Shown: in pieces, positions 21,209 to 28,686 of the stretch | How positions within the stretch are numbered: position 1 is the first letter of the stretch | How the letters are laid out: the number at the start of each line of letters is the position of its first letter | Assembly (NCBI GenBank): GCA_002825465.1 | Contig: PJER01000039.1 | Coordinates: forward strand, 1 to 28,686 | Length of the DNA: 28,686 bases | Reading direction: 5' to 3' | DNA from: Candidatus Thorarchaeota archaeon MP8T_1 | Lineage (GTDB): Archaea > Asgardarchaeota > Thorarchaeia > Thorarchaeales > Thorarchaeaceae | Made by a program: the position numbers and the translations under genes | Notes under the pieces: model-generated | Database searches by the model: none | What the model was told of the DNA's origin: nothing | What the model saw: only the letters and a program-made list of their open reading frames with translations

Positions 21209-21319
21209 GGAACTCAGTATAGATAAGTCCTAATAACTTCGTAATTGATTTGAATTTCGTGAGTAACAGTAGAATAGGATAAAAGTTCAGAATAAACTAT
21301 TCATTCTCAGGGATTAAAT

Positions 21320-21985
21320 GTGCCTAGAGCAAGAAGAGGTAGTAGAAAAAGAAGCCCATCGAGTCATGTTGGTGGATTGGGATCAAAGGCATCATCAAGA
21401 GGTCGAGTTGGTGGACTAGGTTCAAAAGCATCACCACGAAGCCATGTTGGTGGGCTGGGTTCATCATCATCACGGAGTCATGTGGGTAGCTTGGGTTCAA
21501 AAGCATCATCACCAAGCCATGTGGGTAGATTGGGTTCTAGAGCTGAATCACGGTCTCGAACTATAGGAAGATCTAGCAGAAGTACTTCACAACCATTTCG
21601 ACCGATTAGCCGTCCACGTTACCGAAGGCCATATGGTTATACCTATCCTCGAAGATATCGAGCAAGACCCATGAGTTCTGGTGGATGCTTTGCAGGATTC
21701 ATAATTTTCACAATAATCTGGTTGATTTACCTTGTGCCTGCAATTACTATCAGTCTTGGTTCTACGCTTTCATTAGTAGTGCCAATTGTGGCTGTAGGTG
21801 TGCTATTCTTTGCAGTAATTGGTTTCATCACAAAACTTGTGGATAATAATGATGATAAAATGGGTACTGATGAAGAACAAGTGAAAATCGTAGAGCATGA
21901 AACAGTTCTTATTGTCTGCCCATATTGTGGAGCAAAGAATGAACAGGGTTTCACTTCCTGTATGAACTGTGGTGCAGAGATTTAG
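21320..21985 (+). CDS. Basic-repeat membrane protein with C-terminal zinc ribbon
   Basis: 221 residues. Residues 1-~115 are Arg/Ser/Gly-rich; about five imperfect 12-13-residue units of the form SHVGGLGSKASS occupy 15-75, followed by an Arg/Tyr/Pro-rich stretch. Two hydrophobic helices follow (about 127-150 and 155-172). The C-terminus is a zinc ribbon, CPYCGAKNEQGFTSCMNCGAEI-like, with two CxxC knuckles. The basic half would be unstructured and could bind nucleic acid or acidic lipids at the membrane. GTG start with AGGGATT seven bases upstream. No family name can be given. Confidence 0.72.
   Translation: MPRARRGSRKRSPSSHVGGLGSKASSRGRVGGLGSKASPRSHVGGLGSSSSRSHVGSLGSKASSPSHVGRLGSRAESRSRTIGRSSRSTSQPFRPISRPRYRRPYGYTYPRRYRARPMSSGGCFAGFIIFTIIWLIYLVPAITISLGSTLSLVVPIVAVGVLFFAVIGFITKLVDNNDDKMGTDEEQVKIVEHETVLIVCPYCGAKNEQGFTSCMNCGAEI
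21360..21545 (+). repeat. Short tandem repeats coding SHVGGLGSKAS units
   Basis: About five imperfect 36-39-base units within the first half of the basic-repeat membrane protein gene. The reading frame is kept throughout, and substitutions fall mostly at the unit junctions. Confidence 0.8.
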
Positions 21986-22067
21986 CCAAGATAGAAATTC
22001 TTGGAGTCATTCAGAAACTTTCTCCCAACAACAGAAATTATTGTATTACAAGTAATAAGAAAAGTGG

Positions 22068-22203
22068 TGCCGCAGACGGGATTCGAGCCCGCGACTTCGA
22101 GATGCCTCATCTGAGAGACGCGATCTCAATGACCCCGATCTTGTCTTGGATGACTCCAAGAAGATTATGAGTCTCGCGCCCTGCCAGGCTAGGCCACTGC
22201 GGC
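22068..22203 (-). tRNA. tRNA-Met (CAU, elongator type) with 62-nt intron
   Basis: On minus, acceptor GCCGCAG/CTGCGGC, discriminator A, encoded CCA (22065-22067). Anticodon stem CGAGA/TCTCG encloses CTCATAA, anticodon CAT. The stem lacks the three G-C pairs of initiators, so elongator is likelier; a tRNA-Ile2 whose C34 is modified cannot be excluded. The intron (22104-22165) is at the canonical 37/38 position: CTCA pairs with intron TGAG, and TAA and GCA form the two bulges. Inside it, CTTGGA/TCCAAG makes a stable 6-bp hairpin. Confidence 0.92.
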
Positions 22204-22268
22204 TTTGAACATATTGAAGTCTGGCAACCGAGCACACTGATAACCTCTAATTAACCTTACCGTGAAGA

Positions 22269-24185
22269 CTAGGTTCCGAGGAGTTTGTGAATTTCTTTAG
22301 TGAGAATCTCCTTGGCAGTCTTTCCATCAACCTTTCCACCAAGTTCCTTCATGACGACACCCATTAGACCACCGATGGAACGTTCACCCTGCTCGCGAAT
22401 GTAATCTTCTCTCTCACTGATGATTTGCTTGATTGTCTCAGTCACTTCAGTATTGCTTACCATGCTTAGACCTGTTTTTTCCAGAGCTTCATTCACAGAA
22501 CTTCGAGGATTGTTTGCTAGGTATGTCAAGACTTCTGGGATGGCTTGAGTTGATACCTTATTCCGTTCAATCAACGTGAACAAATCTATGAAGTGTGCAT
22601 CTTGTATGTTATCTGTAGGAACATGGTCTCTATGAAGACTGACTATAGTATTTTCTAGAGTTGCAGCAACTAGAGTTGGAGAGACCTCCGTTTCTTTGAC
22701 GATATTCTCGAAAATATTGAGATTTACAGAACGAGTAATTTGATGTGCCAAATCTGGGCTGAGATTGTATTCTTTGATGAATCGTTTCTCTTTGTGCTTA
22801 ATGGTTTCAGGCATATTCTTCTTGATTCGCTTCAAGCGCTTTTCAGTGATTTTTACAGGTCTCACATCAGTTTCAGGATACATTCGAGAAGATCCCGGTC
22901 TTGGTCTAGCGAATTTTGAAGTTCCCTCTGGAAGAGGTGTTCGGGTTTCAGCAGGTACACCTCGAGTTGCTTCACGTGCACGATTGACTACTGCTTCAAG
23001 CGCATCTTTACACTTACTTTTAGATGATGCTACAATAATTACTGCATCCTGATTTTTAGCTTTTACAACTTCGCGGATTTTTGTAACTTCGGTTTCAGAT
23101 ATCCCGTACTTGGGTAGTTCATCTGTATGGAATATTCCTCCTACGCCTCCCCAGAATTTAGCATAATCAGATATTTCTGTACCAAAACGACGCTCTGGTT
23201 GGACTTCCATTCCAAGAAGACCTGAAAATCCAGGTAGATTCAGTGCAAAAACAGAACCACCAGATTTCAGAGCGTTTTGGATCACTTTTGATTCACTTTT
23301 AACAAAAACATCGGAAATATCATTGAGTTTGTATTTGATTTTATCTGCTGTAATACCACGATCTCTCAAAATATCACGAATTTCAAGCAGCTTCTCTTGC
23401 CTTAGTGATTCATTTTCAACTGTAGCCGCCAGCATGTCAAGCTGTTGTAGACCTTTGATTTCGATGATTGCGCCGTCCTTGATTGATACATTAACATCTT
23501 GACGGATTGTTCCCTGACCACGCTTTACTCTTCCAGTTGATCTAAGTAGGAGTCCAAGGGCAAGAGCTACCTTTTGTGCTTCCTCTGGGGTACGGATATC
23601 TGGGTCAGTAGCAATCTCAATCAATGGGATTCCAAGACGATCTAGTCGGTAAATTCTCATGTTATTTTCGTCGTCATCAGCAATTTTTCTTGCTGCATCC
23701 TCTTCTAGACAGATTGTCTGAATTCCAATCTTCTTTTCATCGATAGTTGTTTCTCCGCCGTTAGCAATGATTGTAGTACGTTGAAATCCAGTGGTATTTG
23801 ACCCATCAATCACAATCTTACGCATGGGGTGGATTTCATCAACTGGATTTGATTGAAGAAATTCAGCCATTATTAAGCAGATATCAACAGAGTCCTCGCA
23901 CAGATTATGAGGGGGTTCCTCATCAGATTCTACCAAACAGGTAGTATCATTGTAATACTCGTAGCAAAATCGTTTCTTCCTTTGAAACTCAAAAAGAGCG
24001 GCAGGATCAATTTCCCCTAGTTCACTCTGAGTTGGACGAAGTCTACGGATAAATGTACCATCAGGTTCATCATCACGAATTGATGGTGGGCAGTGACAAA
24101 ATAATTTCCGTGGTGTGTCTAATTGCTGGTGAAGCTCTAGACCGACCATAAGTCCGAGTTTCAAATATCTATCTGGGTTAGTCAT
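22269..24185 (-). CDS. gatE: Glu-tRNA(Gln) amidotransferase subunit E
   Basis: About 638 residues from ATG 24185, one base after the gatD stop; a longer frame from 24251 would overlap gatD. GatE binds Glu-tRNA(Gln), phosphorylates its glutamyl group and receives ammonia from GatD. GatB-type core: GLELHQQLDTPRKLFC, NTTGFQRT, CLEEDAARKI, RLGIPLIEIATDPDI and QDVNVSIKDG. The archaeal GatE-specific AspRS-like insertion follows (FALNLPGFSGLLG to IIVASS), then a helical tail ending in GGLMGVVMKELGGKVDG, the tRNA-binding YqeY-like end. Confidence 0.95.
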   Translation of the reverse strand: MTNPDRYLKLGLMVGLELHQQLDTPRKLFCHCPPSIRDDEPDGTFIRRLRPTQSELGEIDPAALFEFQRKKRFCYEYYNDTTCLVESDEEPPHNLCEDSVDICLIMAEFLQSNPVDEIHPMRKIVIDGSNTTGFQRTTIIANGGETTIDEKKIGIQTICLEEDAARKIADDDENNMRIYRLDRLGIPLIEIATDPDIRTPEEAQKVALALGLLLRSTGRVKRGQGTIRQDVNVSIKDGAIIEIKGLQQLDMLAATVENESLRQEKLLEIRDILRDRGITADKIKYKLNDISDVFVKSESKVIQNALKSGGSVFALNLPGFSGLLGMEVQPERRFGTEISDYAKFWGGVGGIFHTDELPKYGISETEVTKIREVVKAKNQDAVIIVASSKSKCKDALEAVVNRAREATRGVPAETRTPLPEGTSKFARPRPGSSRMYPETDVRPVKITEKRLKRIKKNMPETIKHKEKRFIKEYNLSPDLAHQITRSVNLNIFENIVKETEVSPTLVAATLENTIVSLHRDHVPTDNIQDAHFIDLFTLIERNKVSTQAIPEVLTYLANNPRSSVNEALEKTGLSMVSNTEVTETIKQIISEREDYIREQGERSIGGLMGVVMKELGGKVDGKTAKEILTKEIHKLLGT

Positions 24186-24186
24186 T

Positions 24187-25584
24187 TCAAGACTCTCCCA
24201 GACTTTTGACATAATCAGTTTCTTCGCTTCGCATGTCAATCTCACCAGCAATAGGTGTAAGAAGAAGTTCCTTTGCTGATTCTGTATCCTTACTATTTGC
24301 TATAACCCACATAAGTTTGACAAGAGCTGTTTCGGGTAGCATATCCTCACATGAAACAACTCCGAGATCAAGGAGTTCTACTCCTGAACGATATACATTC
24401 ATGTCAGTTCTTCCGAAAATGCATTGACTTGTCATTGCAACAATCAATCCTGCGTCAATTGCTTTCTTAATTGGTAATTGTAAACTATCAGGAGTGTGAC
24501 CTAAACCAGTTCCTTCTAGTACGATTCCTCTGTATTCATCTTCAATGAGTTTTTCAACAAGAATTCCATTAATTCCTGGATATGTCTTCAAAAGTACCAC
24601 TTTTTCTTCAAATTTTGGTTTCAAGATGATTTTTCTCTTCAAATCTCGACGATTTAGAGGAGGATGCAATTCTTCTACAGTGTCTTCATCGATTTTGAAT
24701 AGTGGATAATTATTGACTGATTGGAAGGCATCTCTTCTGCTTGTGTGCAATTTTCGAACTTTTGTTCCTCTATGGGCATGTAAGAAATTATCTCCAGTTT
24801 CTGCATGCATGATTATCATGACCTCTGCGGCATCAGCTTTTGTTGCAAGATTAACTGCACCAATCAGATTCATGGCTGCATCTGAGGAGGGACGATCAGA
24901 AGATCTTTGAGACCCTACAAGAACAACTGGAACTGGGAGATTTTGTAATGCAAAAGATAAGGCTGCAGAAGTAAATCCTAGTGTGTCAGTACCATGAGCG
25001 ATTATAACTCCATCAGTTCCTTCCTTTATCTCCGAAGCAACTTTCCGAGCTATTTTCCCCCAGTCAGCAGGAGTAATATTCTCTGATAGAACACTCATGA
25101 TGACCTTTGCATCAACATTGGCATAATCTTTGAGCTCAGGAACTGTGTCATAGAGATCTTGGGCAGAAAGAGCCGGATTTACTGCACCAGTACGATAATC
25201 CACTTTGCTGGCAATAGTTCCACCCGTGCTTAAGATAGTAACTCGGGGTAAGTTCTTTTTTTCCATAGAATCCTCAACCTTTGCAGTTCGTCTTTTAGTC
25301 CTACTTCTGATTCGACGAATACTGGACTCGTGATTGAGACGAATCCCAATATTGTAGCCACTATCTATCTTGATAATGATATGAGCTGCATCGCTTCCAA
25401 CTTGACTTCTGGGCATTAGAACCCCTGTAAATTCCTCTCCGTCCTTTGTGACACTTATTGTATCACCAACTTGTATCTTGGACAGAGTTAGCAGTTCAAG
25501 AACCAATCCACTATAGCCCGAATCATCTAGACTCAATGAATTCCTCACCTTCAAGCTATGACTGAAAGATGCTAGCTCTGTCAT
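24187..25584 (-). CDS. gatD: Glu-tRNA(Gln) amidotransferase subunit D (asparaginase-like)
   Basis: 465 residues. Supplies ammonia by hydrolysing Gln/Asn for GatE. An N-terminal beta-barrel (about 25-95, GYSGLVLELL) precedes an L-asparaginase I-type domain with the catalytic threonines in LSTGGTIAS (120, 123), the second active-site motif AHGTDTLGFTS (from 196) and a late GTGLGHTP motif. With gatE it forms the archaeal pathway that makes Gln-tRNA(Gln). First gene of the pair; no ribosome-binding site is evident before the ATG. Confidence 0.95.
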   Translation of the reverse strand: MTELASFSHSLKVRNSLSLDDSGYSGLVLELLTLSKIQVGDTISVTKDGEEFTGVLMPRSQVGSDAAHIIIKIDSGYNIGIRLNHESSIRRIRSRTKRRTAKVEDSMEKKNLPRVTILSTGGTIASKVDYRTGAVNPALSAQDLYDTVPELKDYANVDAKVIMSVLSENITPADWGKIARKVASEIKEGTDGVIIAHGTDTLGFTSAALSFALQNLPVPVVLVGSQRSSDRPSSDAAMNLIGAVNLATKADAAEVMIIMHAETGDNFLHAHRGTKVRKLHTSRRDAFQSVNNYPLFKIDEDTVEELHPPLNRRDLKRKIILKPKFEEKVVLLKTYPGINGILVEKLIEDEYRGIVLEGTGLGHTPDSLQLPIKKAIDAGLIVAMTSQCIFGRTDMNVYRSGVELLDLGVVSCEDMLPETALVKLMWVIANSKDTESAKELLLTPIAGEIDMRSEETDYVKSLGES

Positions 25585-25607
25585 AAAGGCTTCGTCAGTT
25601 GTCAGTG

Positions 25608-26171
25608 TTATAGAATCCCAAGTATGATTAATAACCCAAAGAGTATGAAGACGACTCCAACAACACGTTTGACTGTCTTGATTGGGATACGTTCTGCAAT
25701 AGTAGTACCAGCAAATGCTCCAACTGAATTTACTATTAGAAATCCGATAACTGCTCCAACAAAGACCATGATAGGGAATGGTGATTGAGCTGCAAGAGCA
25801 AGTGTGGCAATCTGACTCTTATCACCCAGTTCGGATGCTAATACAAGTGAAAACATTCCGAAGAGTGTACCAGGGTTATCGCAAGTGTCAACTGTTTCTG
25901 AATTTGAATTGACCAAGGTGAAAATACCTAAAATCAAGAATAGAAATCCAGAAACATATGTTATGATTTCAACTGGTAATGTTGCAGATAGAATGAAACC
26001 AATAATAACTGCAATAACCGATGATGCTGCAAGAGCGGTCATGGTAGCAAGAAGAACTAGTTTTGGTCTACGATATTGAGCACTCAAACACATAGTGGTG
26101 AGCATGGTTTTGTCACCTAACTCCATCAGGAAAATAAGACCTATAGATTCGATTAGTGTTTGGAGCTGCAT
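25608..26171 (-). CDS. GDT1/TMEM165 family (UPF0016) cation transporter
   Basis: 187 residues with six predicted membrane helices in two homologous halves. Each half carries the family signature E-x-G-D-K-(S/T): MELGDKTML near residue 16 and SELGDKSQI near residue 112. Homologues move Mn2+ or Ca2+ across membranes. No ribosome-binding site is seen, but CCTATAAC lies about 30 bases before the ATG, which would suit a leaderless or short-leader mRNA. It lies 23 bp upstream of gatD on the same strand. Confidence 0.9.
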   Translation of the reverse strand: MQLQTLIESIGLIFLMELGDKTMLTTMCLSAQYRRPKLVLLATMTALAASSVIAVIIGFILSATLPVEIITYVSGFLFLILGIFTLVNSNSETVDTCDNPGTLFGMFSLVLASELGDKSQIATLALAAQSPFPIMVFVGAVIGFLIVNSVGAFAGTTIAERIPIKTVKRVVGVVFILFGLLIILGIL

Positions 26172-26238
26172 AGCGCCGATGGCCTGTTGTCTGTGTTATA
26201 GGTATAGTGGTACATGAAAAAATCCAATGAGAAAATGG

Positions 26239-26353
26239 TGCGGGAGGTGGGCTTCGAACCCACGGACTCCTACGAGAGCGGATATCTTCTCGTGACCCCA
26301 TCGTTCAAACGATCTTAAGTCCGCCGCCTTTGACCGGGCTTGGCTACTCCCGC
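26239..26353 (-). tRNA. tRNA-Leu (UAA) with intron
   Basis: On minus, acceptor GCGGGAG/CTCCCGC, discriminator A, encoded CCA (26236-26238). Anticodon stem GCGGA/TCCGC around CTTAAGA gives TAA. A long variable arm (CTC-GTAG-GAG core) confirms class II. A 30-nt intron (26284-26313) lies at the canonical 37/38 site, with bulges AGA and ATA, a central helix CTT/AAG (fourth pair A-G) and inner stem TCGT/ACGA. Mature length 85. Downstream of tRNA-Val and possibly co-transcribed. Confidence 0.92.
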
Positions 26354-26411
26354 AGTTTGTTTCGGTCAGCAGTGACTTGTCTATCCATAGCGTAGGTATC
26401 TAGGAATATGG

Positions 26412-26486
26412 TGGGCCGCGCCGGATTTGAACCAGCGACCTTCTCGGTGTAAACGAGACATCATAGCCGGGCTAGACTAGCGGCCC
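26412..26486 (-). tRNA. tRNA-Val (UAC)
   Basis: On minus, acceptor GGGCCGC/GCGGCCC, discriminator A, encoded CCA (26409-26411). Anticodon stem TCTCG/CGAGA encloses TTTACAC, giving anticodon TAC. The T-arm is GCTGG-TTCAAAT-CCGGC, with one G-T-type position. 75 nt, no intron. Confidence 0.95.
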
Positions 26487-26508
26487 TAAATTGAGGCTCT
26501 TCATATTC

Positions 26509-26518
26509 CATTAAAAAG
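26509..26518 (-). promoter_or_regulatory. TATA-like box for tRNA-Val
   Basis: On minus, CTTTTTAATG lies 23-32 bases before the tRNA-Val 5' end, in the narrow gap after the TlyA-like gene. It may drive both tRNA-Val and tRNA-Leu. Confidence 0.45.
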
Positions 26519-26522
26519 TTGC

Positions 26523-27197
26523 TTACTTGTGATAACCAGTGATGTGAACCTCTTGTCGAGTGTCATCAAGATGGAAACTCTGAACCTCTGTAAATCCCAA
26601 GGTGGTAACTGACTCTATTAATTGTAATACAGTTTTTGAATCCTCTGTTTTGAAAGCTGCGACTAATCGCCCATTAGTCTTGAGAAGTTTAGAGAAACGA
26701 GATATCAACTCTATAGTACCATCGATATCTGTAGTAACATCAACAAGAAGTAAATCGAGGCTGTTTTCATCAACTATGATATCAGGATCAATCTTGAATG
26801 CATCATCAAAAATGATTGACATTCGTGGATGAGAATCTACTAGTTCTATAAGACTGTCATAGAATCTCTCGGCAACCTCAATTCCAATAGCAGTTGCGCC
26901 TTTTTCAGTAATATATGAAAGAAACCCACCTGCAGAGCTACCAATATCGAGAGCAATACATGGTTGACTCACAAGATTGCCTTCCAGTAATTCGTCAATC
27001 TGTCTAAGTTTGTGATATCCCATTGGCATATCAATAGATAACGGTGAAATGAAAATATCTTCATGACCACTCACTTGCTTCGAGGGTTTGCATTGTTGTC
27101 CGTCTACTGTGACTAGCCCATCTTTGATTGCTCTCTTTGCAATTTGCCGTGATGAAAAATGACCATTCTCAACCAACCAGACATCAAGTCTAGCCAT
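26523..27197 (-). CDS. TlyA-like S4-domain RNA methyltransferase
   Basis: 224 residues. An S4 RNA-binding domain fills about 1-60 (RLDVWLVENGHFSSRQIAKRA, then VTVDGQQCKPSKQV), followed by a FtsJ/RrmJ-type methyltransferase domain with SAM motif ALDIGSSAGGFLSYI, GIEVAERFYDSL, acidic loop LLLVDVTTDIDG and a C-terminal strand pair. TlyA enzymes 2'-O-methylate cytidines of rRNA; the present target is inferred only. The DVTTD loop in place of a canonical motif with catalytic Lys makes activity uncertain. It overlaps the DUF2110 gene by eight bases. Confidence 0.83.
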   Translation of the reverse strand: MARLDVWLVENGHFSSRQIAKRAIKDGLVTVDGQQCKPSKQVSGHEDIFISPLSIDMPMGYHKLRQIDELLEGNLVSQPCIALDIGSSAGGFLSYITEKGATAIGIEVAERFYDSLIELVDSHPRMSIIFDDAFKIDPDIIVDENSLDLLLVDVTTDIDGTIELISRFSKLLKTNGRLVAAFKTEDSKTVLQLIESVTTLGFTEVQSFHLDDTRQEVHITGYHK

Positions 27198-27954
27198 GTA
27201 ATTTCGCCTCTATTTCCTTTGGAATGAACAAATGCATTGGTATACCTTGAAGTTTTGGACCAATGGCAGCAACAATTCCGGATGCTCTAGTGCTTCTCTT
27301 GCATTGTAATGCATATTCGAATTTACCAAGTTCTTCGAATTCGTAGATATCCTCAAGATGCCTTGTCTTTCTCAGAGCCTCTTCGACCATGTTTTTTGAA
27401 ACGCCAAACACAAGGACCCGTTCGTGATCATCATGCATCCATTTTTCGAATCTATTCAAAGTGGATTGCGCAAATTCGCCTTCAATCTTGTTTTCCCTAG
27501 TATCAATACTGGTAATCTTTACTTCAACTGGAAAATCATCAACAAACACCAAGGTATTTGCAATTGTCCTCAATGGTTTTCGAATACCTAACTGGTCTCG
27601 AATACGATGGAGGGGGATTAAGACATCCACTCTTGTTTTGCTCATTGCTGCAATATCAACATACAGACCATAGCCAACTTTTCCAACATCTATGAAAGAA
27701 CCAGTGAGAATGGTTCCCTCTTTCATATTCTCTATGTGAATTGATTTTCCATATTCTTTAACGAAGTAATTAATTGCAAATTCTGAATCTTGACCATCAA
27801 AGCTCATTGAGAGATGTCCTCTCTTATCAGTACCAAAACGCGCCAAACGAACATCCAAATCGTCTGTCAATCTAGTTATTTCTGAGTTTACCTCATCAAG
27901 GAGTTGCTTTCGTTTCTTACCATAGACTCGTGTAAATAGAGTGACTGTCTTCAA
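27190..27954 (-). CDS. DUF2110 protein
   Basis: 254 residues of the archaeal DUF2110 family, known to neighbour TFE in many archaea. The N-terminal part is a small alpha/beta domain. The middle (about 80-120, GTILTGSFIDVGKVGYGLYVDIA) resembles an S1/OB-like strand pattern, so nucleic-acid binding is plausible. The tail includes FGVSKNMVEEALRKTRHLEDI. TTG start with GAGGG about nine bases upstream. It lies between TFE and a TlyA-like gene, which suggests a role in transcription or rRNA metabolism; this is inference. Confidence 0.85.
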   Translation of the reverse strand: MKTVTLFTRVYGKKRKQLLDEVNSEITRLTDDLDVRLARFGTDKRGHLSMSFDGQDSEFAINYFVKEYGKSIHIENMKEGTILTGSFIDVGKVGYGLYVDIAAMSKTRVDVLIPLHRIRDQLGIRKPLRTIANTLVFVDDFPVEVKITSIDTRENKIEGEFAQSTLNRFEKWMHDDHERVLVFGVSKNMVEEALRKTRHLEDIYEFEELGKFEYALQCKRSTRASGIVAAIGPKLQGIPMHLFIPKEIEAKLHG

Positions 27955-28028
27955 GTAGTAATCCCTCTCTCATTTTTCTAATCAGATGCTAAGTATCTTT
28001 TGTAAGAGTTGTATTACAGAAAAGTAGA

Positions 28029-28550
28029 TTATGATAGTGCTTCAAGATCTGCTTTTAGTTCTTCTACACGTTTCTTAAGAAATGAGATAGCCTTGGCGTT
28101 ATCAACAAACTCAAGTTGTCCGTTACAGGTTGGACATCTGAATGATAGATTCATTGCTTCTTCAAAGGGAACTGGAGATGAATCACGGTTGACACAAGAA
28201 TACAGGTCGTTATTACTTTCATGTTCCAATCTCTGTTCAAGGAGATTCAATACCATTCGTTTCTTTCTGTTGACTAATGCTTGAGCTTTCTTTGGGTCGA
28301 TTTTCCAATAATATAGAAACCATCCTGTGTTCACATCACGAATTCTGCGGTAAGATGCAAGATGATTATCATGAAGTTTATACAAAATTCTTCGAACAAT
28401 ATTTAGTTTGAGATCAGTCTTTGTGGCTATTTCTTCATCAGTTGTTTCCTCTGCATTTACTAGGACGGTGGAAACGTCAACACCTTCCTTACCTGCAATC
28501 TCTTCAACTACTAGACGAAAGAGATCATGATTGAAATTTGTATGTACCAT
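28029..28550 (-). CDS. tfe: Transcription factor E alpha subunit (TFE/TFIIE-alpha)
   Basis: 173 residues. An N-terminal winged-helix domain (about 5-90; TTDEEIATKTDLKLNIVRR then ILYKLHDNHLASY, WFLYYWKI) is followed by a coiled-coil helix (86-110), a ribbon-like region and a C-terminal helix. TFE helps open promoters together with TBP, TFB and RNA polymerase. The ribbon has only three cysteines (119, 139, 142); the fourth position is Arg122, so the first knuckle reads CVNR instead of CxxC. A ribosome-binding site AGGTGAT precedes the ATG. First gene of the TFE-DUF2110-TlyA group. Confidence 0.93.
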   Translation of the reverse strand: MVHTNFNHDLFRLVVEEIAGKEGVDVSTVLVNAEETTDEEIATKTDLKLNIVRRILYKLHDNHLASYRRIRDVNTGWFLYYWKIDPKKAQALVNRKKRMVLNLLEQRLEHESNNDLYSCVNRDSSPVPFEEAMNLSFRCPTCNGQLEFVDNAKAISFLKKRVEELKADLEALS

Positions 28551-28557
28551 TTGATGA

Positions 28558-28564
28558 AATCACC
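28558..28564 (-). promoter_or_regulatory. Ribosome-binding site of tfe
   Basis: AGGTGAT on minus, seven bases before the ATG, matches the 3' end of 16S rRNA and fixes the start. The same AGGTGA(T) core precedes the genes at 18119 (minus) and 18400 (plus). Confidence 0.75.
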
Positions 28565-28633
28565 TAAAGTGGGGGGAATAGATGGCCAGTCGACTGATAT
28601 CTAATCACAGTCAAAATGTCCGCAGTTGGAATG

Positions 28634-28670
28634 TTCTATAATAGTATAGTACTGCACTCTATATAAGGCC
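28634..28670 (-). promoter_or_regulatory. AT-rich promoter region of tfe
   Basis: On minus it holds CCTTATATAG (28668-28659) and CTATTATAGAAC (28645-28634), both TATA-like, about 85-110 bases before the tfe start codon. Either could be the promoter; the resulting leader would be 50-85 nt. Confidence 0.35.
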
Positions 28671-28686
28671 TATTAATGCAACTAAT

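Noticed and set aside
24185..24251. Longer gatE start at 24251
   Set aside because: It would overlap gatD by 65 bases and add 22 residues not typical of GatE; ATG 24185 sits one base after the gatD stop.

Overview
This window comes from an archaeal chromosome. The evidence is the set of information-processing genes: an archaeal tRNA-splicing endonuclease, the archaeal-type Glu-tRNA(Gln) amidotransferase GatD/GatE, the general transcription factor TFE-alpha beside a DUF2110 gene, and tRNA genes carrying bulge-helix-bulge introns. AT-rich TATA-like boxes lie about 25-35 bp ahead of several tRNAs. Base composition is moderate to low in GC. The mix of a leucine-rich-repeat protein, glycosylated-looking surface proteins, tandem GNATs and DUF4037 would fit an Asgard (for example Thorarchaeota-like) genome, but the sequence alone does not prove the lineage. 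No mobile element, CRISPR array or rRNA was seen. Coding density is high and no gene-free stretch exceeds 300 bases; the longest, 18120-18399, is a divergent promoter region.

Layout. At 1-4123 (+) are the end of a FlaR-like P-loop gene, two membrane-anchored surface proteins, a tRNA-Tyr (minus), a SagB-type nitroreductase, a double GNAT acetyltransferase and a small cysteine protein. At 4120-9603 (minus) lies the most interesting block, in transcription order: a protein-kinase-fold (APH/RIO-like) kinase, a 106-nt leader with nested inverted repeats, an extracytoplasmic metallophosphoesterase, a YkoE-like ECF S component, a double-ATPase EcfA and an EcfT. The phosphatase and the S component end in what look like the same sulfite-oxidase-like fold. 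Together they suggest a dephosphorylate-import-(re)phosphorylate nutrient salvage cassette; the substrate is unknown. At 9674-16089 come DUF6485, an intron-bearing tRNA-Arg(UCG), a minus-strand group (hydrogenase-maturation-type protease, MtnA, LRR protein, small membrane protein), then on plus EndA, a PilT-like ATPase lacking its usual PIN domain, a second intron-bearing tRNA-Arg(CCU) and a DUF4037 protein. At 16092-21208 are RpiA, two copies of a small uncharacterised protein family, a membrane protein with a Gly-Pro-rich tail, a LURP-one-like protein, tRNA-Thr, DUF1294 and phosphoglycerate kinase. At 21320-28686 are a basic repeat/zinc-ribbon membrane protein, tRNA-Met with a 62-nt intron, GatE and GatD, a GDT1-type cation transporter, tRNA-Leu (intron) and tRNA-Val, then a TlyA-like RNA methyltransferase, DUF2110 and TFE.

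Two themes deserve attention. (1) The ECF/phosphatase/kinase block and its structured leader, in which one stem would hide the ribosome-binding region of the phosphatase gene. (2) tRNA splicing: four of the seven tRNA genes have introns, two of them in the D-loop of two arginine isoacceptors at the same position, while the EndA copy encoded here has Asn where the catalytic His is expected. Function calls rest on motif recognition by eye; no database search was run.
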